From assembly GCF_030272615.1 (NCBI RefSeq), contig NC_081411.1, forward strand, positions 212,653,744-212,717,743: a DNA stretch of 64,000 nucleotides, read 5' to 3'. Positions 35,623 to 47,670 of this stretch are shown here, piece by piece. The stretch's first letter is position 1, and the number at the start of each line of letters is the position of its first letter. The DNA comes from Cryptomeria japonica. Taxonomy: Eukaryota > Streptophyta > Pinopsida > Cupressales > Cupressaceae. The notes beneath the pieces are model-generated. The model had not been told where the DNA came from, did no database searches, and saw only the letters and a list, made by a program, of their open reading frames with translations. The position numbers were made by a program, and so were the translations under genes.

Positions 35623-37329
35623 TAATACACAAAAACAAATTACCTACAAATATGGTTCTAGAATTAAGCCATTATAAATACTCTATGGATGCTTAATTAC
35701 ACTCAAATATAGATAAAGTTCAAAGTAGAGTAGAGTAGAGTAGGAAGGCATTAAAGTATTAAAGATAAGTATAACTCTCAACCAATAAAAGATACAGTGA
35801 AACCCTAATGCATAAAAAATTGGTTCATAGATATAGTATAGAACACAAAAACTATCAAAGTATGCTTAGTGAGATCAAAGTGAAGTGATTTGATCACAGG
35901 TCTAGCTTATAACAGTGGAATTTGGCCATAAATTGCAGGCACGTAATTGTTTGGTTGGCGTGAAGTAGACTTTGTTTCTCATATTTGAACGTTGTTATAG
36001 CAACAACTATCTTCCTCCTTCATGTAGCAGCCAATGAGAAAAGAAGATGTCGACATGTGAATCACTTTCATGCAGTTGTGGTCTTTCCAAGATCAACCAC
36101 CTTTCCTAAGTTGCGCAATGGTGCACTAATCGTGACCATCGATCTCACATATCATATCCACCCTTTAAACTCTACCACTTTATTGACTTTGGGGTTGTGG
36201 GATTAGGCTTTGCAAGCAACTTTTTCTAGTCACGCAACAGCATGAAAGTTTGTTGTTGTTGTTTGAGCTTGATGTAGATGCTCTTTATCTGGATGACTAA
36301 TATAGGCCTGTGGGATTAACTGGCCAACCATATAAAAGGTTTGAGCATTTGACAGAATCTGATTGGTCTAGATGTGATGAATTGTCTTCAATGGGGCCAT
36401 CGTGTCGGGTTTTCAAGGTGGGTTTCCAGACTTAGAATGAGTGTGCATCTTCCTCTATATGTACAATCATGCTTTGATCTGGGTCAAAATGTTGAAGACC
36501 TTGACCATGAGCTTGTGGGGTTAGTATTATTGTGCATGTCTAGCTAATTGCACAACAATGGATAGATCTAGACCATTGATGTGAGAAAATCTGCATTATT
36601 AATAGTATAAAGGCAAAGGTCGAAGTAACCAAAAGGGCCATAACATGGGGCAGGTCACCAAAATATTGTAAAAGGCATAAGTTATAAATTAAATGACCAG
36701 AAATTGCCTATCGAAAGTCAATATAAAAATATAATGAGGCAAAAGAGAGACTTTGTATACAAGCTTTAGGGTTTAAGTTGATAAACATGACTTCCTTTTT
36801 CTAGGACCTAAACTAGTAATGACATATTTTTAAGAAAAATTCGACATCCCAAAAGTACTGATACAATAATATAATATGACAAGACAAGGTGAATCATGAA
36901 AAACTATTTGCATGAAGATTGTTGTAACATGCAACTCCATAATGCTTAAATATGAAAAAATTCCCTCATAATAATTCCTCTAGGAAGTGCCTGAATTTTT
37001 TTGATGATTGTAGGGTGAAAATGAATTAGAAAAGATGCACTTGTATATGTTTCCCAAGGTATTTCATAAATTAGTTTGACATCCAATGGTCGTATTTAAA
37101 TATTGGGATTGCAAATCAACTAGCAAGAAATGGCACACTAACATATTCAAATTTGGGCCCAATCTAGGGGGTTGTGATGTCTAACACCCTAGTCCACTAG
37201 GACTATGGTGCCTAGCGACATACACTAAAAAGGGGTGGAATAAAGGTACATTGGGTGTGAAAAGGCTCAAAGTAGAGAATTTGAACACCATATCATCATA
37301 TGACAATAATTTTGTAGTACAAGGCTATA
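35623..37329. other. Gene-free stretch
   Basis: No coding signal I can support. A short AGTAG-type microsatellite, four units of GTAGA, lies at about 35724-35744. Confidence 0.45.
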
Positions 37330-38400
37330 AATATGCTTAGAATAGATCTAGAAATAGACACACTAAGAAAAGGGCCAAAAAAGGACTATGAAATTGTAAG
37401 GGGTCACAATTTATTGAAGGAACACAAATGGACCACTAAGAGGGCAAGCGAATCAGTGCTAATTAAAAAAATTGAACTCACTAATAATCAAATCTTTAAT
37501 AACAGAAGTCAAGAAACTAATAGAAAAGATATTAAACACATTCACACACAAGGAAAACACATAACACAAGATATACGAGGAAAACCCATGATGAGGAAAA
37601 ACCTTGGTGGGAAATGTTGCTAGAGTCTACTTCTCTAATCCAACCTCATAACGTAAATATTTTGATTACAACATTTATGGGCACCAACCTAATGGAGCAC
37701 CAACTTAGACAATTTACAATGAGTAAATATTCAATTAGAAATAAGTACCTTGTTACAAATGAAGTTTTGTAACCAACTAATATTTAGTTTCTTACTCACA
37801 AATGTTACGCGTGCTTAGCTACCATGTTATGCTAATGCTCTAATTTCTTTCCTCTTCAACCTCTTCAACTCTTTGGCCTTTTGATACTTTAAACTATATC
37901 TTTTATTCACTTATTTGCTTAGCTATCCCTCATGCTCTCCACTGCACTCTATTATCTTTTTTTGTATACCTTCTTCACTTTCTTGTTCTATCTTCTTCAC
38001 CTCTTTGTTGTACCTTTTTGCCTTGTTTACTCTACCTTCTTAGTCCTCTATTTTTTCTCTTTTCTTTTTCTTTCAGCTTCCTCTTATCTCCTCTTCACCT
38101 TCTGATCATTATGCATACAACCTTTTCTGTAGTGTTATTCCTGCTCTGGCGTCGTGTTGTGTGCACTTGTTGAAGTTGCTTCTCTATGCCCCCTTTTTTT
38201 TCTTCACTGCTCTGTATCCTGCATTTTTCACACTTCTCTATCTCTTTACACACCAACAACTTTGTTTCATTATTTTCACTTATTATCAATCTACATACTC
38301 CCAAGTTTTCCCTCCAAAATTAAAATCAGAGAAATCTTCTCAATCCACTAAATGATCTACCTTGTCTCTTCACTTCAGTTTGGTAGTCATCCATATTAAA
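37330..38400 (-). repeat. Old LTR-like fragment related to the G LTR
   Basis: About 37545-37790 aligns with about 1600-1880: shared words include ATATACGAGGAAAACCCA, GAGGAAAAACCT, GGGCACCAACC and CTTGTTACAAATG, in the same order. A CT-rich stretch follows in both. No primer site or matching second LTR is seen, so this is probably a solo or broken left-facing LTR. Confidence 0.5.
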
Positions 38401-38757
38401 TGACTCTTTCCTTCTTTTCTCAACTATATTTGTAATATTTTTTGACTTTGTACACAACCCCCATTTTGAAAATATGTTTTCAACTGCAAGTTTGTTCAGC
38501 ATTTACTCCTTTCCTTGTTCTATGTTTAGACTGAAAAAATATTCTTTGATATGTATGCTCTTAGCTTCATAGACTAGTCAACAAATGGTTTTTTATTGTC
38601 CACCCAATCCTCATATCTCACTCAGCAGCATAGTGGATGTTCGGACCAATCATCATACCTTTGTCCCCACAAATGGTCTGCATGTAGAAGAAATCCATAT
38701 TGGATTCATAGGTGGCGTGTTGAGTAGGCGTATCCCACAGTCTAACTAACACTGTGT

Positions 38758-39110
38758 GTTATGCACTTGTTGCTATTTTGTAGCCACCTTGGTCAAAGCA
38801 AAGAGTTGACCCATGAAACAACCAAACCGTTTGTTATGTGCTTATCATAGTTTTGCAACTCCCTTTGGTCAACGCAAAGAGTTGAATGCAAAATAGTGAT
38901 AGCATTCTTTTTGTGTTATGTGCTTTCACAATTTCATAGCTACCTTGGTCAACATAGTCTGTTGACCCATGAAACAATGATAGCACCCTTTGCATGTTAT
39001 GCACTTCTCTTGTAGAATTTTCACAACTACCTTGGTCAACATGGCTTGTTGACCCATGAAACAATGATAGAGATAAACACAATGTGTTATGCAATCCCTA
39101 TAAAAGTGTG
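38758..39110. repeat. Tandem array, 75-89 bp units with inverted GGTCAAC pairs
   Basis: GTTATG(C/T)(A/G)CTT unit starts lie at 38758, 38833, 38914 and 38996, and a partial one at 39085. Each unit contains a CTTGGTCAA word followed shortly by GTTGACCCATGAAACAA. In the two best units GGTCAAC and GTTGACC form an inverted pair about six bases apart (about 38947 and 39042). TTGAC is the plant W-box core. No coding sequence. Confidence 0.7.
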
Positions 39111-40602
39111 CAGCTAACACTACGTATTATCCATTATTGTGATAGTATTTTTTTGAGTCTTCACTGTTTTCCCAATGCCTTCACCACTCTATAACTTGTG
39201 TCTTCTTTATCCAATTGCAAGTCCCAATGTAACAAACTCCATGCTTTCCTTCTCTCTCTTCTATATGGCCTTTGATTCAAAGCCTTCACAAATTTCATGC
39301 TTGTTCAACTTATACAACCAAATCTACTCACCTCTGCCAACTTGGGACAGCACCATCTCTATCAAGTTGATATTCACTATGGGATACTCATCATTACTAC
39401 ACCTCTCTCTAGTGCATCTTCTCCACTATTGACATTAATGACAATCTAATGACAACATTTATGGCACTCTAGAGATATAACTAATTAATATTAATTTTGG
39501 TAGCTATCCCCTACTAAATTTTTATCAATCTCTAGCCCTTAAACCTTGTAAAATGGCTAAGTCTAATCCTGCATGTCTAAAACCCTGAACGCTTAAGCTT
39601 TTGGCTTATCCTGCATATAATTTTATGTTGTTTTGAAGTAGCTGGTTATATCTTTTAAGTCACAACCTTTATGTGTTAGGTCTCTTTAGGAACCAAACCC
39701 TTATTCTTAGTTATCAGCTAGCCCTATGCATTAATATTTCTTAAGTCTGATGGTTAATCTTTTTGAATTCATATTAATAGATTTTGTTCCATCATGGGCT
39801 ATAGATCTATCAAATCTATTAGTTGTGTGGATGCACTAGTGTTCCATGTATCATAGTGGGATTAGGTCTCAACAAACAAGCTAGGCAAAGACTTAGTTAT
39901 TTCTTATTGGAGCACAAGAGCACAGTGTCAAGAATTTCCAAAGGAATATGCTTTGTGATGATATGTTGATATGGTCACATATGGAAGGCAGACCCACTGC
40001 TTATAATCCTAAACTATGGTTCAGTGCATGAGCACATGGTCGGTGAGGTGGGTCATATTTTAACATGCATTGTTGTAGTGTGACAATGTTTGGTGTCCAA
40101 GTGGGAAGCACTTTTCAAGATCACAAGATCTAATTGCTTTCAATGTGTTCACGCATGTACATTTCCTTTCAAATTTGATTGTTTTAATTTGGGTTGTAGA
40201 TCTTGCCACAATTAAACTACATCAATGATCAACATTCAAACCTCAAAATGGCTAGTCCATGGTTCATTGACTGAGCTACTATGAAGTAATGGTGATTTGA
40301 TCAAATTAGATCAGATTTTTCTTGTTTATTTACAATAAATATATGAATAAGACTATTTTGTTGAGCATAGTCAATTGTAATCAACTTTTCTAAGCAATTT
40401 GAGCTCTTTGCAAAGAAAAGTGAAGAACTAGGTTTTTCTACTACAAATAGCCTGTAAGTGTAAAATTGAGCAATTCCATGGTCATTTTTCTTTCAATTTG
40501 TGTCAAATTGTTTGATATTATTTGCATAATCAAACTTGAGATAAAACTTGCATTGAATTGTCAACTATCTAAGAAATTAAAAGAAACCTTAACTTCCTTT
40601 AG
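39111..40602. other. Gene-free stretch
   Basis: I see no gene, LTR or clear repeat. Short open stretches are CT- or AT-rich. Confidence 0.4.
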
Positions 40603-40610
40603 AACCCTAA
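40603..40610 (+). promoter_or_regulatory. Telo-box-like motif upstream of C3
   Basis: AACCCTAA, 10 bases before the C3 ATG at 40621. Confidence 0.4.
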
Positions 40611-40620
40611 AATTGTAAAA

Positions 40621-42101
40621 ATGGATGGCACATTTGAAACCAAGAGGGGTTCTAAGAAATAATTGTTCCTTCAATGTCTTGGATCAGTAAATAAGCATAT
40701 GGACCTATCTAAGAAGAAGAGAAATAAGAATTTTATAGATGTGATGGGAGGGGTTAGAGATGTGGTTGTGCCCACCACACTGTTTGGGCATCGGTATAGG
40801 AAGTGGTTGTCATGCATTCTTCTAAGGAATAGATGAGAATTGGACATGAGGAAAGTTGTTGTATTCAATGTGTTTATAGATGTTGATTTTTTTTAGCAGT
40901 GGAAAAGAGATATGATGCCCAATATAGGAATGTCTTAGTAGAAAATGGGACCCCCATCATGTTGCAATCACTAAGTTGTATGTTGTTGAGGTGTTTAACC
41001 TTAGCAAATAAGCAAGAAAAGCTATAGATTTTGATGCATTCAAAGCTAGATATGTAACTCATAAGATTTTTTATAGAACAATGCAGATCTACAAGCATAA
41101 GATTAAAGGTCTAGATGGAAAATGATGTAGAATAATGACTTTGAAAAAGGAAGCTTTCAGTCTTGCAAATTTTGAAGATTATTTCTTAAGGATCTATCAT
41201 TCACTTTGTTAGATTGTAGGTGAAGATGCAAAACAAAGAATATTGATTCACCTAATGTATATGGTAGAAGATACCCAATATGATTTGGTGAATGTGGAAT
41301 TAGATTTTGCCTCCTTTATGGAAGACAAAACGCACAACCAAATGAAGGAAATTAAGGCCAACCTTACATAATTTGAGTTCAAGTGGTATTTCTTCATGTG
41401 CCACATGTGTTTTGTATGTTGGTAGAAAATTTTGGTATCAAACCCTAAGGGTAAGGAGATATGATGATAACAAAAGGCCTCTTTGTTCAATTTTGGACCT
41501 ATCTTTAAGATAGGGACTGTGAAAATTTAGATTTCATATCTTTGAATTTTTTTTGTCAGAAAGCTAATGGGATATTCAAGAGAACTAGTGGAGATAATTC
41601 CCAAGGAGATAGTGGACTTCATCGGGCAACATGAAAGGGCTTTGAAGTTGGCAGTCAGGCACAAATGGGGTGATTGCTATCTAAATCAATACTCCACCTA
41701 TTTCAGAATATATGGGTTTCCTTTGAGACCACATCTGTTACTAGTTTATGTGCCTAGGAGAATTACATATTTGGAAATCATTTGGAAATTAAATGAAGTT
41801 GATAAGATTCATTTGAGGGGTCAGAAGAAGGGCTCTCTCTTCCCCACTACTCAAACATCATGTGATTTCCACTTGGCCAATAAGGAGGCACCTAGTCAAA
41901 TATATTCTTTCATGAATAAGTATATAATGTTTTAGGCTACTACTAGAGTTAGTTTTGATCCTAAAGAATTTATCAATGTAGTCATTCTTAATGTGAAGAA
42001 ATATTTATTTTTACATGAGATGCACCTGGAAGAATATGTGGTAAGAAATTATTTTTCATTTAAGGAAGTGAAGGATAAAAGGAATAAATGGACCAAGATA
42101 G
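40621..42101 (+). pseudogene. C3: diverged ORF2-family reading frame
   Basis: Starts at an ATG just after an AACCCTAA motif. Stops break it, but it aligns in order with C1 and C2: VVPTTLFGHRYRKWL, FEDYFLRIYHSLC (matching the FASYFKDTYFSLCQ region), FEFKWYFFMCHMCF (matching FRYYSILMHSLLF) and, in the open part 41567-41935, YFRIYGFPLRPHLLLVYVPR with LEIIWKLNEVDKIHLRGQ and KKGSLFP (matching the FKDHTIIRIFGS...LEIMY...KKGSLLPS block). It is more diverged than C1 is from C2. It ends where the LTR of F appears to begin, so the C-terminal half is missing. Function unknown. Confidence 0.52.
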
Positions 42102-43240
42102 TGTTGGCAAGAGACATTGATCCAGTGATTCTGGTGAATATTGGTTCATGATAGTTTCTTAGGGGTTATCATTGATGGGAACTCGGTTTGTAGATCACAT
42201 CTAGTGTACATAGAATTGGTTTACCGAAAACCATTTTGTTCATAAGGCATAAGTTTGGAAGGTGGAACACAGTCACCAGTAGAGCATGAGATCATGGTGC
42301 ACATCTTGATTTAGGTGATGTATTTTGGGTTGTAGTGATCAAGACAGTTAGTTCAAGGTTTGAGATGGATTATATCATGATCCTGATATCCATTGTTGAA
42401 TTGTGTGCAAGTTTAGAGCTCTGGTATCTGGTAATTCAATTAGGGCAGAGCTATTTTGGAGTAACGTGTGTTGCGGATTTGTTGCGATAATTGTGTTGAT
42501 CAGTTTCATGTTTGAGATGATTGGGTTGACTTATGGGATGCATTTTATCATCTTGTTTTGATCCACAATCAATTTTGTGATCGAATTGAGCTAACTTGAT
42601 TGAACACGTTTCATGTTGCATGTTATGCAGTTTTTTGGAAGTCGACTTAGTTATTGATTTTTTTTTATGGTGCGGATATATAAGATTGATTTGGTTGATC
42701 ATTTTTAAGTGTGAAATGAGTGAAGGAAGTCTATATGAGTGAATTTGTAAGTTTGGTGAAGATTTTATTGCTCTAATATGTGACAGAGCAATGTTATAGA
42801 GCGGAATAATAGAACACTTGCAGAAGACATTATGAGCCTAATCAAAACTGTATTTTGGCATAGTTAGATGCTACACTTTATTTCACTTATCATTGTAATC
42901 ATTTTATATCAGCCTATAAGGTAGTGAGCCTTCCTCTGAGTTGTAGCCCTTTTGTAATTGAGTAGTGAGCTCTAGGCATTGTACCTAAATGCAAGTGCAT
43001 TCCACTTTTGTAATATTGTTTTATTACTGGCCATAGTATAATAATATTCTGGGTACTCAATCCCACCATGGTTTTTCCCTTTCCAAGTTTCCACGTAAAA
43101 ATATAAGTGTTATGGTTGTGTGGTTGTTCATTTTATGTTTTTGCACTTTGAATACTTTCTCATGCATCAGTGATAAGTTTGCAAATTATAGAGAACTAAT
43201 TCCACCCCCGCCCCCCTCTCAGTGTTTATTGATTCCAACA
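42102..43240 (+). repeat. 5' LTR of element F (left edge tentative)
   Basis: The right edge TTCCAACA at 43240 is firm because the primer site follows. The left edge is placed at TGTTGGCAAG by comparison with the A and D LTR starts and the expected length (1,139 bp here). It contains CCCACCATGGTTTTTCCC (about 43061) and CACCCCCGCCCCCCTCTCAG (about 43204), the blocks shared with A, D and B. No second copy occurs in the window. Confidence 0.65.
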
Positions 43241-43255
43241 ATTGGTATCCGAGCC
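43241..43255 (+). other. Primer binding site of F
   Basis: ATTGGTATCCGAGCC, one base from the initiator-Met-tRNA primer site. Confidence 0.85.
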
Positions 43256-43308
43256 TAGTTCCTCCAAAGAAGTCTAACAGCTTGAGGAAGATCTATAAGA
43301 TTGAATTA

Positions 43309-44475
43309 ATGGACTCTAGTTTGTAGAAATAACTTACTGTCACACTTGAAGATCTTGATGCAACAATGAAGGAAAAGAGTAACCTAAAAAGAAATTTGAA
43401 TGCAGCTGAAGACTTCATTAAGACATGGAAAGATAAATTGAACACTTCTAGAGAAAAGAGAAAGGAATTGATGGATAAGCTGAAGGATAAAGAAGAACAA
43501 ATCATTGACAATCAAACTTTACAAGATAAGACAGATGAATGTGAGAACTTGGCCAGGGAGAATGCAGTTTTGAAGAATGAGATGCAATCTATTGTAATGA
43601 AGCTAACAAAGAAGATTGAAGACCGAAAGAAGAATGAATAAACTTCGAGTCAATCACTAAAGGATAGATCTAATAAATGTTGCAGATTGACATATGAGAA
43701 TGATTAGTTGAAGCTTGAATTGGTGCAAACAAAGAATGATGAACAAGAACTTGAAAGGCAGATCATAATAGTGAGAGATGAGCTGACTACTGCTAATTAG
43801 TATGAAGAAAAATTCAAAGCTAGTTCAGCCCGATTGGATGAGATCCTGGAAAGCTAGAGACATAGGAAAGACATGCAAAGGCTTGTATTTGAGAACAAAG
43901 AATCCTCCAGTTCTGGTCAAAGCAATCATCAGCAGAAGAACGAGAAGCCTCTGGTAAGACAGCCTAATGCCTATAAATTCAATATTAAATGTCTTGCTTG
44001 TGGTAAATTTGGTCATATGGCAAGTCAATGCAGAAGTAGGATGAATAAATGAATGATGAATAAAGTGATGAACAATAGTCCTACCTTTACCAATCAATGT
44101 TTCATATGCAACAATTATGGTCATAAGTCAAACATATGCAGAACAATGATAAACAACTTTCAAAATAAGAGATTTTATGCTTCTGGGATGTTTGGACATA
44201 TTTCTAACCAATGCACGATGAGACCTAATTAGATGAACTTCAGGCCTATGAAAAGGAATGTTGTTTGTCATGCATGCAACAAACCTAATCATATTGCAAG
44301 ATGTTGCAGAAGAAAGAATGTTCCGATGAACAAGAACAAATCAGATGAAAAAGGAAAAGATAAAGTGGAAGAGATCAAAGATGAGCATAAGAAGATGTGG
44401 GTGAAAAAGGAAGATTCAAATGTGCAAAATAGATCCACACTTGAATCCGGTGATGGAACCTCATCTGGTAACTAA
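43309..44475 (+). pseudogene. ORF1 of F: coiled-coil, multi-zinc-knuckle gag-like protein
   Basis: 389 codons in one phase from the first ATG after the primer site, with no frameshift but about eight in-frame stops. The first half is a long coiled coil (KEKSNLKRNLNAAEDFIK, REKRKELMDKLKDKEEQI). The second half carries four knuckles: CLACGKFGHMASQC (about 43995), CFICNNYGHKSNIC (about 44099), a decayed third that keeps only GHISNQC (about 44195) and CHACNKPNHIARCC (about 44269). It ends ESGDGTSSGN. It matches ORF1 of A and B in plan and position. Keeping phase despite many stops fits point-mutation decay, for example deamination of methylated cytosines. Confidence 0.78.
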
Positions 44476-44486
44476 GGCATTTTGGC

Positions 44487-44500
44487 CTTAGGGGGAGATT
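44487..44500 (+). other. Polypurine-like motif after ORF1 of F
   Basis: CTTAGGGGGAGATT, 11 bases past the stop, as after ORF1 of A. No LTR follows. Confidence 0.5.
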
Positions 44501-45157
44501 ATCATGCAAATATTTGGAACTCCCTTTCAGAGATCTATAATTGGTCAAGAATGGTTGTAGATGATGGATTTGGTTGTCTTGTTGTTATCTGGATGAATTC
44601 ATAGTGGTTTGGGATTTCGGTGAGAAGAATTGATGAAAAATAGTGTATCCAAAAGTCATTAGGGTTGTGCATTTATTACAACTTAAAATTAGGTTTTCCA
44701 CAAATAAAAAGGCATTTCAATACCTCATTCTTCACAATGCAAATGAGAGAGAAGAGCTAAGTGTTGGAAGTGCTAAAAATTGGCTTTTAAGTGTGCCCCT
44801 TCCTATGTTTTAAATCCTAGGGTTCATGAATTTAAAAGGGTTTTGCTACTGCTAATCTTTCACTTTGTTCACCTGGGCCATGTTATTCTTTGCAGTTGAC
44901 TTGCATTTGTCAGTTTCCTCACCTTAAGTCATGGTCGAGATGGTTCTTCATTGTTGGTTTATCAGCCCCGTGCATTAGGTTTTTATATTGGATTAGTAAC
45001 CTAAAGTATTGGTCCCTAAAAGATTATATTTATTCCCCTGGTGATTAATTCTAAGTCATAAATCCCCTAGGGAGGCCCCAAATCATGACAACTTTACCCA
45101 TCATAAGTCCCCATGTGCTCTAACTATTCACTTAAGTATCAGCCTTGGTATCACAGT
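44501..45157 (+). other. Spacer after ORF1 of F
   Basis: No coding signal. It corresponds in position to the ORF1-ORF2 leader of A, but no ORF2 follows. The region passes into the TTATCCC array. Confidence 0.4.
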
Positions 45158-46216
45158 TGCGGGAGGTAAGTGAATACAAAGGAAATGTGTGAGAGAATCT
45201 TATCCCGTGAGTGTATTTGTAGTAGGTCTCAAACACGCGAGATAAGGATATAACACTACTCAAGAGGAAAGTTATCCTGTGGTACATCTGAAGTAGAGAA
45301 AAAGGCAACACGGGATAAGAAAGGCTATTAAGAAGCAAAGGGAATCTTTATCCTGTGAAATCTTCATAACAGTTCAAAAGTAGCATGGGATAAGGAACAA
45401 TGAAAGGAGCGACTAAAAGAAAATCTTATCCCGTGTTGATTCTTTAATATATAGTATGGCCACGCGAGATAATGGTGGTTGAAGAACACTAAAGAAAATC
45501 TTATCCCACGGTATCTTTAGGATACCAAAATAGCACCATGAGATAAGAGATGATTCAAAGGAACAAAGCAAGTGTTATCCCATGAGGTTGCCAAAATACT
45601 AAAATAGTAGTGCGGGATAAGAAACGGTGAAGGAAGTAACAAGTGCAAAGGCTTATCCTGCAGTGCTCTTCATTATGAAGATTGGTCACACGGGATAAGA
45701 AATAACAAAGTATACTAAATATATTCTTATTCTGCGAAGACTCCCACCAGTTCAAATAGGGTTGCGGGATAAGGTTGCAAGCTAAAGAAAAGTGATTTCT
45801 TATCCCGCGCCTTCCCACGGAGATAAGAAATAAGATGCGGGATAAGGAAGTTCTAAGCTAAGGGCTTATCTCATGTGCATAAACACATAAAGGAAAAGCA
45901 TTCTCAAGAAGCGAAGAGATGAAAGACTAAGGACATCGTGGGATAAGAGAATGACCTAAAAGGCATGCTTAAGGCCTTATCCCGCAAAAAAAACCTAGGA
46001 TAGTTGTTATGACATGGGATAAAGAAGGATAAAGCCGATAGAAGTAAAATAGAAAAGGCTTATCCCACAATGATGAAAGGGGTGTTCTCGGATGTCGCGG
46101 GATAAGGAAAAAAAGCAGATATAAAGGAATCTTATCCCCATGGAGATAGTTAAAGATATGAAAGATGGTGCGAGATAACTAAATATGGATATTTCAAGGC
46201 TTAGGTTATTCTGCAT
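45158..46216. repeat. Array of inverted TTATCCCGYG / CRCGGGATAAG pairs, period near 74 bp
   Basis: Left arms (TTATCCCGTG and variants) begin at about 45200, 45272, 45347, 45426, 45501, 45575, 45653, 45726, 45800, 45866, 45976, 46060, 46131 and 46205. Right arms (CACGGGATAAG and variants) follow each by about 30-40 bases, for example at 45234, 45308, 45384, 45461, 45610, 45687, 45762, 45936 and 46094. Spacing between left arms is mostly 71-78 bp. Only the 10-11 bp arms are conserved; spacers differ freely. There is no open reading frame and no terminal structure. Confidence 0.85.
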
Positions 46217-46698
46217 GGCTAAAATGACTAGAATCGCTAAAATGACATAAAATTTTGACAAGTCAAAGGTGGCCAAAGGATCTTTAGGAGAATGTCATGT
46301 CACTATTCAAAGGACGTCAAAAGATTATCTTAGCTATTCATTTCTCGATCAACGATTGAAATTCAAATCTAATGCCAATGACCAACTCTATCCAGCATGA
46401 ATGAATTAATGGCGACACCATAAAAGAGATATTCAGTGGCAGTCTTCCACGCCTTGCATCCAAGATAAATATTTAGAGCCTTTCCATTTTTATTGCCCCT
46501 AAACATTTTGCACAACTTGTCCATTTTGGAAGATTGATTAGAGCACTCAGTCGCCAAGGAATGGTCTCCAAGACACCTGCCACCAAGCGTCAAGCTGCAC
46601 TTTTTGATCCTAATAGGAGAAAATATTGAAGTACCATTGTGAGGACACTTTTTTCAAATTTGCGGCCCAAGATCCCAGGATGATGCAGAGTGCTTGTT
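46217..46698. other. Gene-free stretch
   Basis: No recognised gene or repeat between the TTATCCC array and the truncated LTR of B. Confidence 0.45.
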
Positions 46699-47670
46699 GC
46701 AAAAACTCCTTGTTAGAGAGAAAAACTGCGGTGGTGATGGCACCCACAACTTCACTACTACAATAATAAAGGTTGCTTGGTTAGAGCTAAATGTTTAGCT
46801 ATTTCTAATAGCTTACCCTGTTAGGAGTATCAAGATCTTTAGATCTACCTTGCTAAAGGATTTTACAACACTTATACTAAAATGCTGCACCTGGTTAAAG
46901 GCTTTACAATTTATAGACTTTGTTAGAGTCTTTTACCCTGTTAAAGGTTTCTCTTACAACTCAAAATATTACAATCAAAATCTTACAAAATATCTGCAAC
47001 TTCACATCTGAAATGTTATAGCAGATTCTATGTGCTCAAAATGAAATTACCTTGCTTATAGCATACCTCGGTAACTCATAAAATAACTCAGTAAACCTTT
47101 CTGTTTACTCTGTTCCTTGACTATTCTCTGAAATCCTTCTCGGTGACCTCTATGTATCTACAATATTCATAACACTCAGTGCTTTCCCATGATTTTGCTT
47201 CACACTCTTATTTGATCCTCAATGCATGTTGTATAAATAGATATCTTATGATGGTGATCTTGTTCATGCTTCAATCTTTCAAACATGATTCATTAAATTA
47301 ATAACCATACAAATTATTTCATTGGATAGATTTCCTCAAAATCATACAAAATCTTAAGTGCAATTTCCAATGTGTTAACGGTTCCTTGTTCCTCGATCTT
47401 TGTAGCACGTTTCCCATATGTGTCTAGGTTCAGTGAATCTGGTAACACGTTTCACTCGGTGTGTATCAACTCGGTATACCATATTTGCTTCTCGGTAGTC
47501 ATAGAACGTTACTCGGTAGACAGTTCGGGGTATACTAAACTCTGTGACTTGTAACTTCTGTAACCGACTGCTCTGTGCTTACTGACTGAATATTTCGGTA
47601 GTAATAATCGACTAGAGTATATAGAATGACTTTGGACATAAAACTAATGACAACTTAGTAAATAGTAACA
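46699..47670 (-). repeat. 3' LTR of B, truncated
   Basis: Matches 53406-54395 from GCAAAAACTCCTTG onward and ends AATAGTAACA beside the polypurine tract. The part equivalent to 53220-53405 (with the GGGAGGGGTGAATC block) is missing. Rich in CTCGGTA words (for example about 47067, 47458, 47494, 47515). Confidence 0.88.

Noticed and set aside
38154-38355. Two overlapping short CT-rich open frames
   Set aside because: Composition artefact of a pyrimidine-rich old LTR; no motif.
45158-46216. CRISPR-like array
   Set aside because: Repeats are only 10-11 bp, alternate in orientation and vary, and the DNA is plant. It does not fit a CRISPR array.
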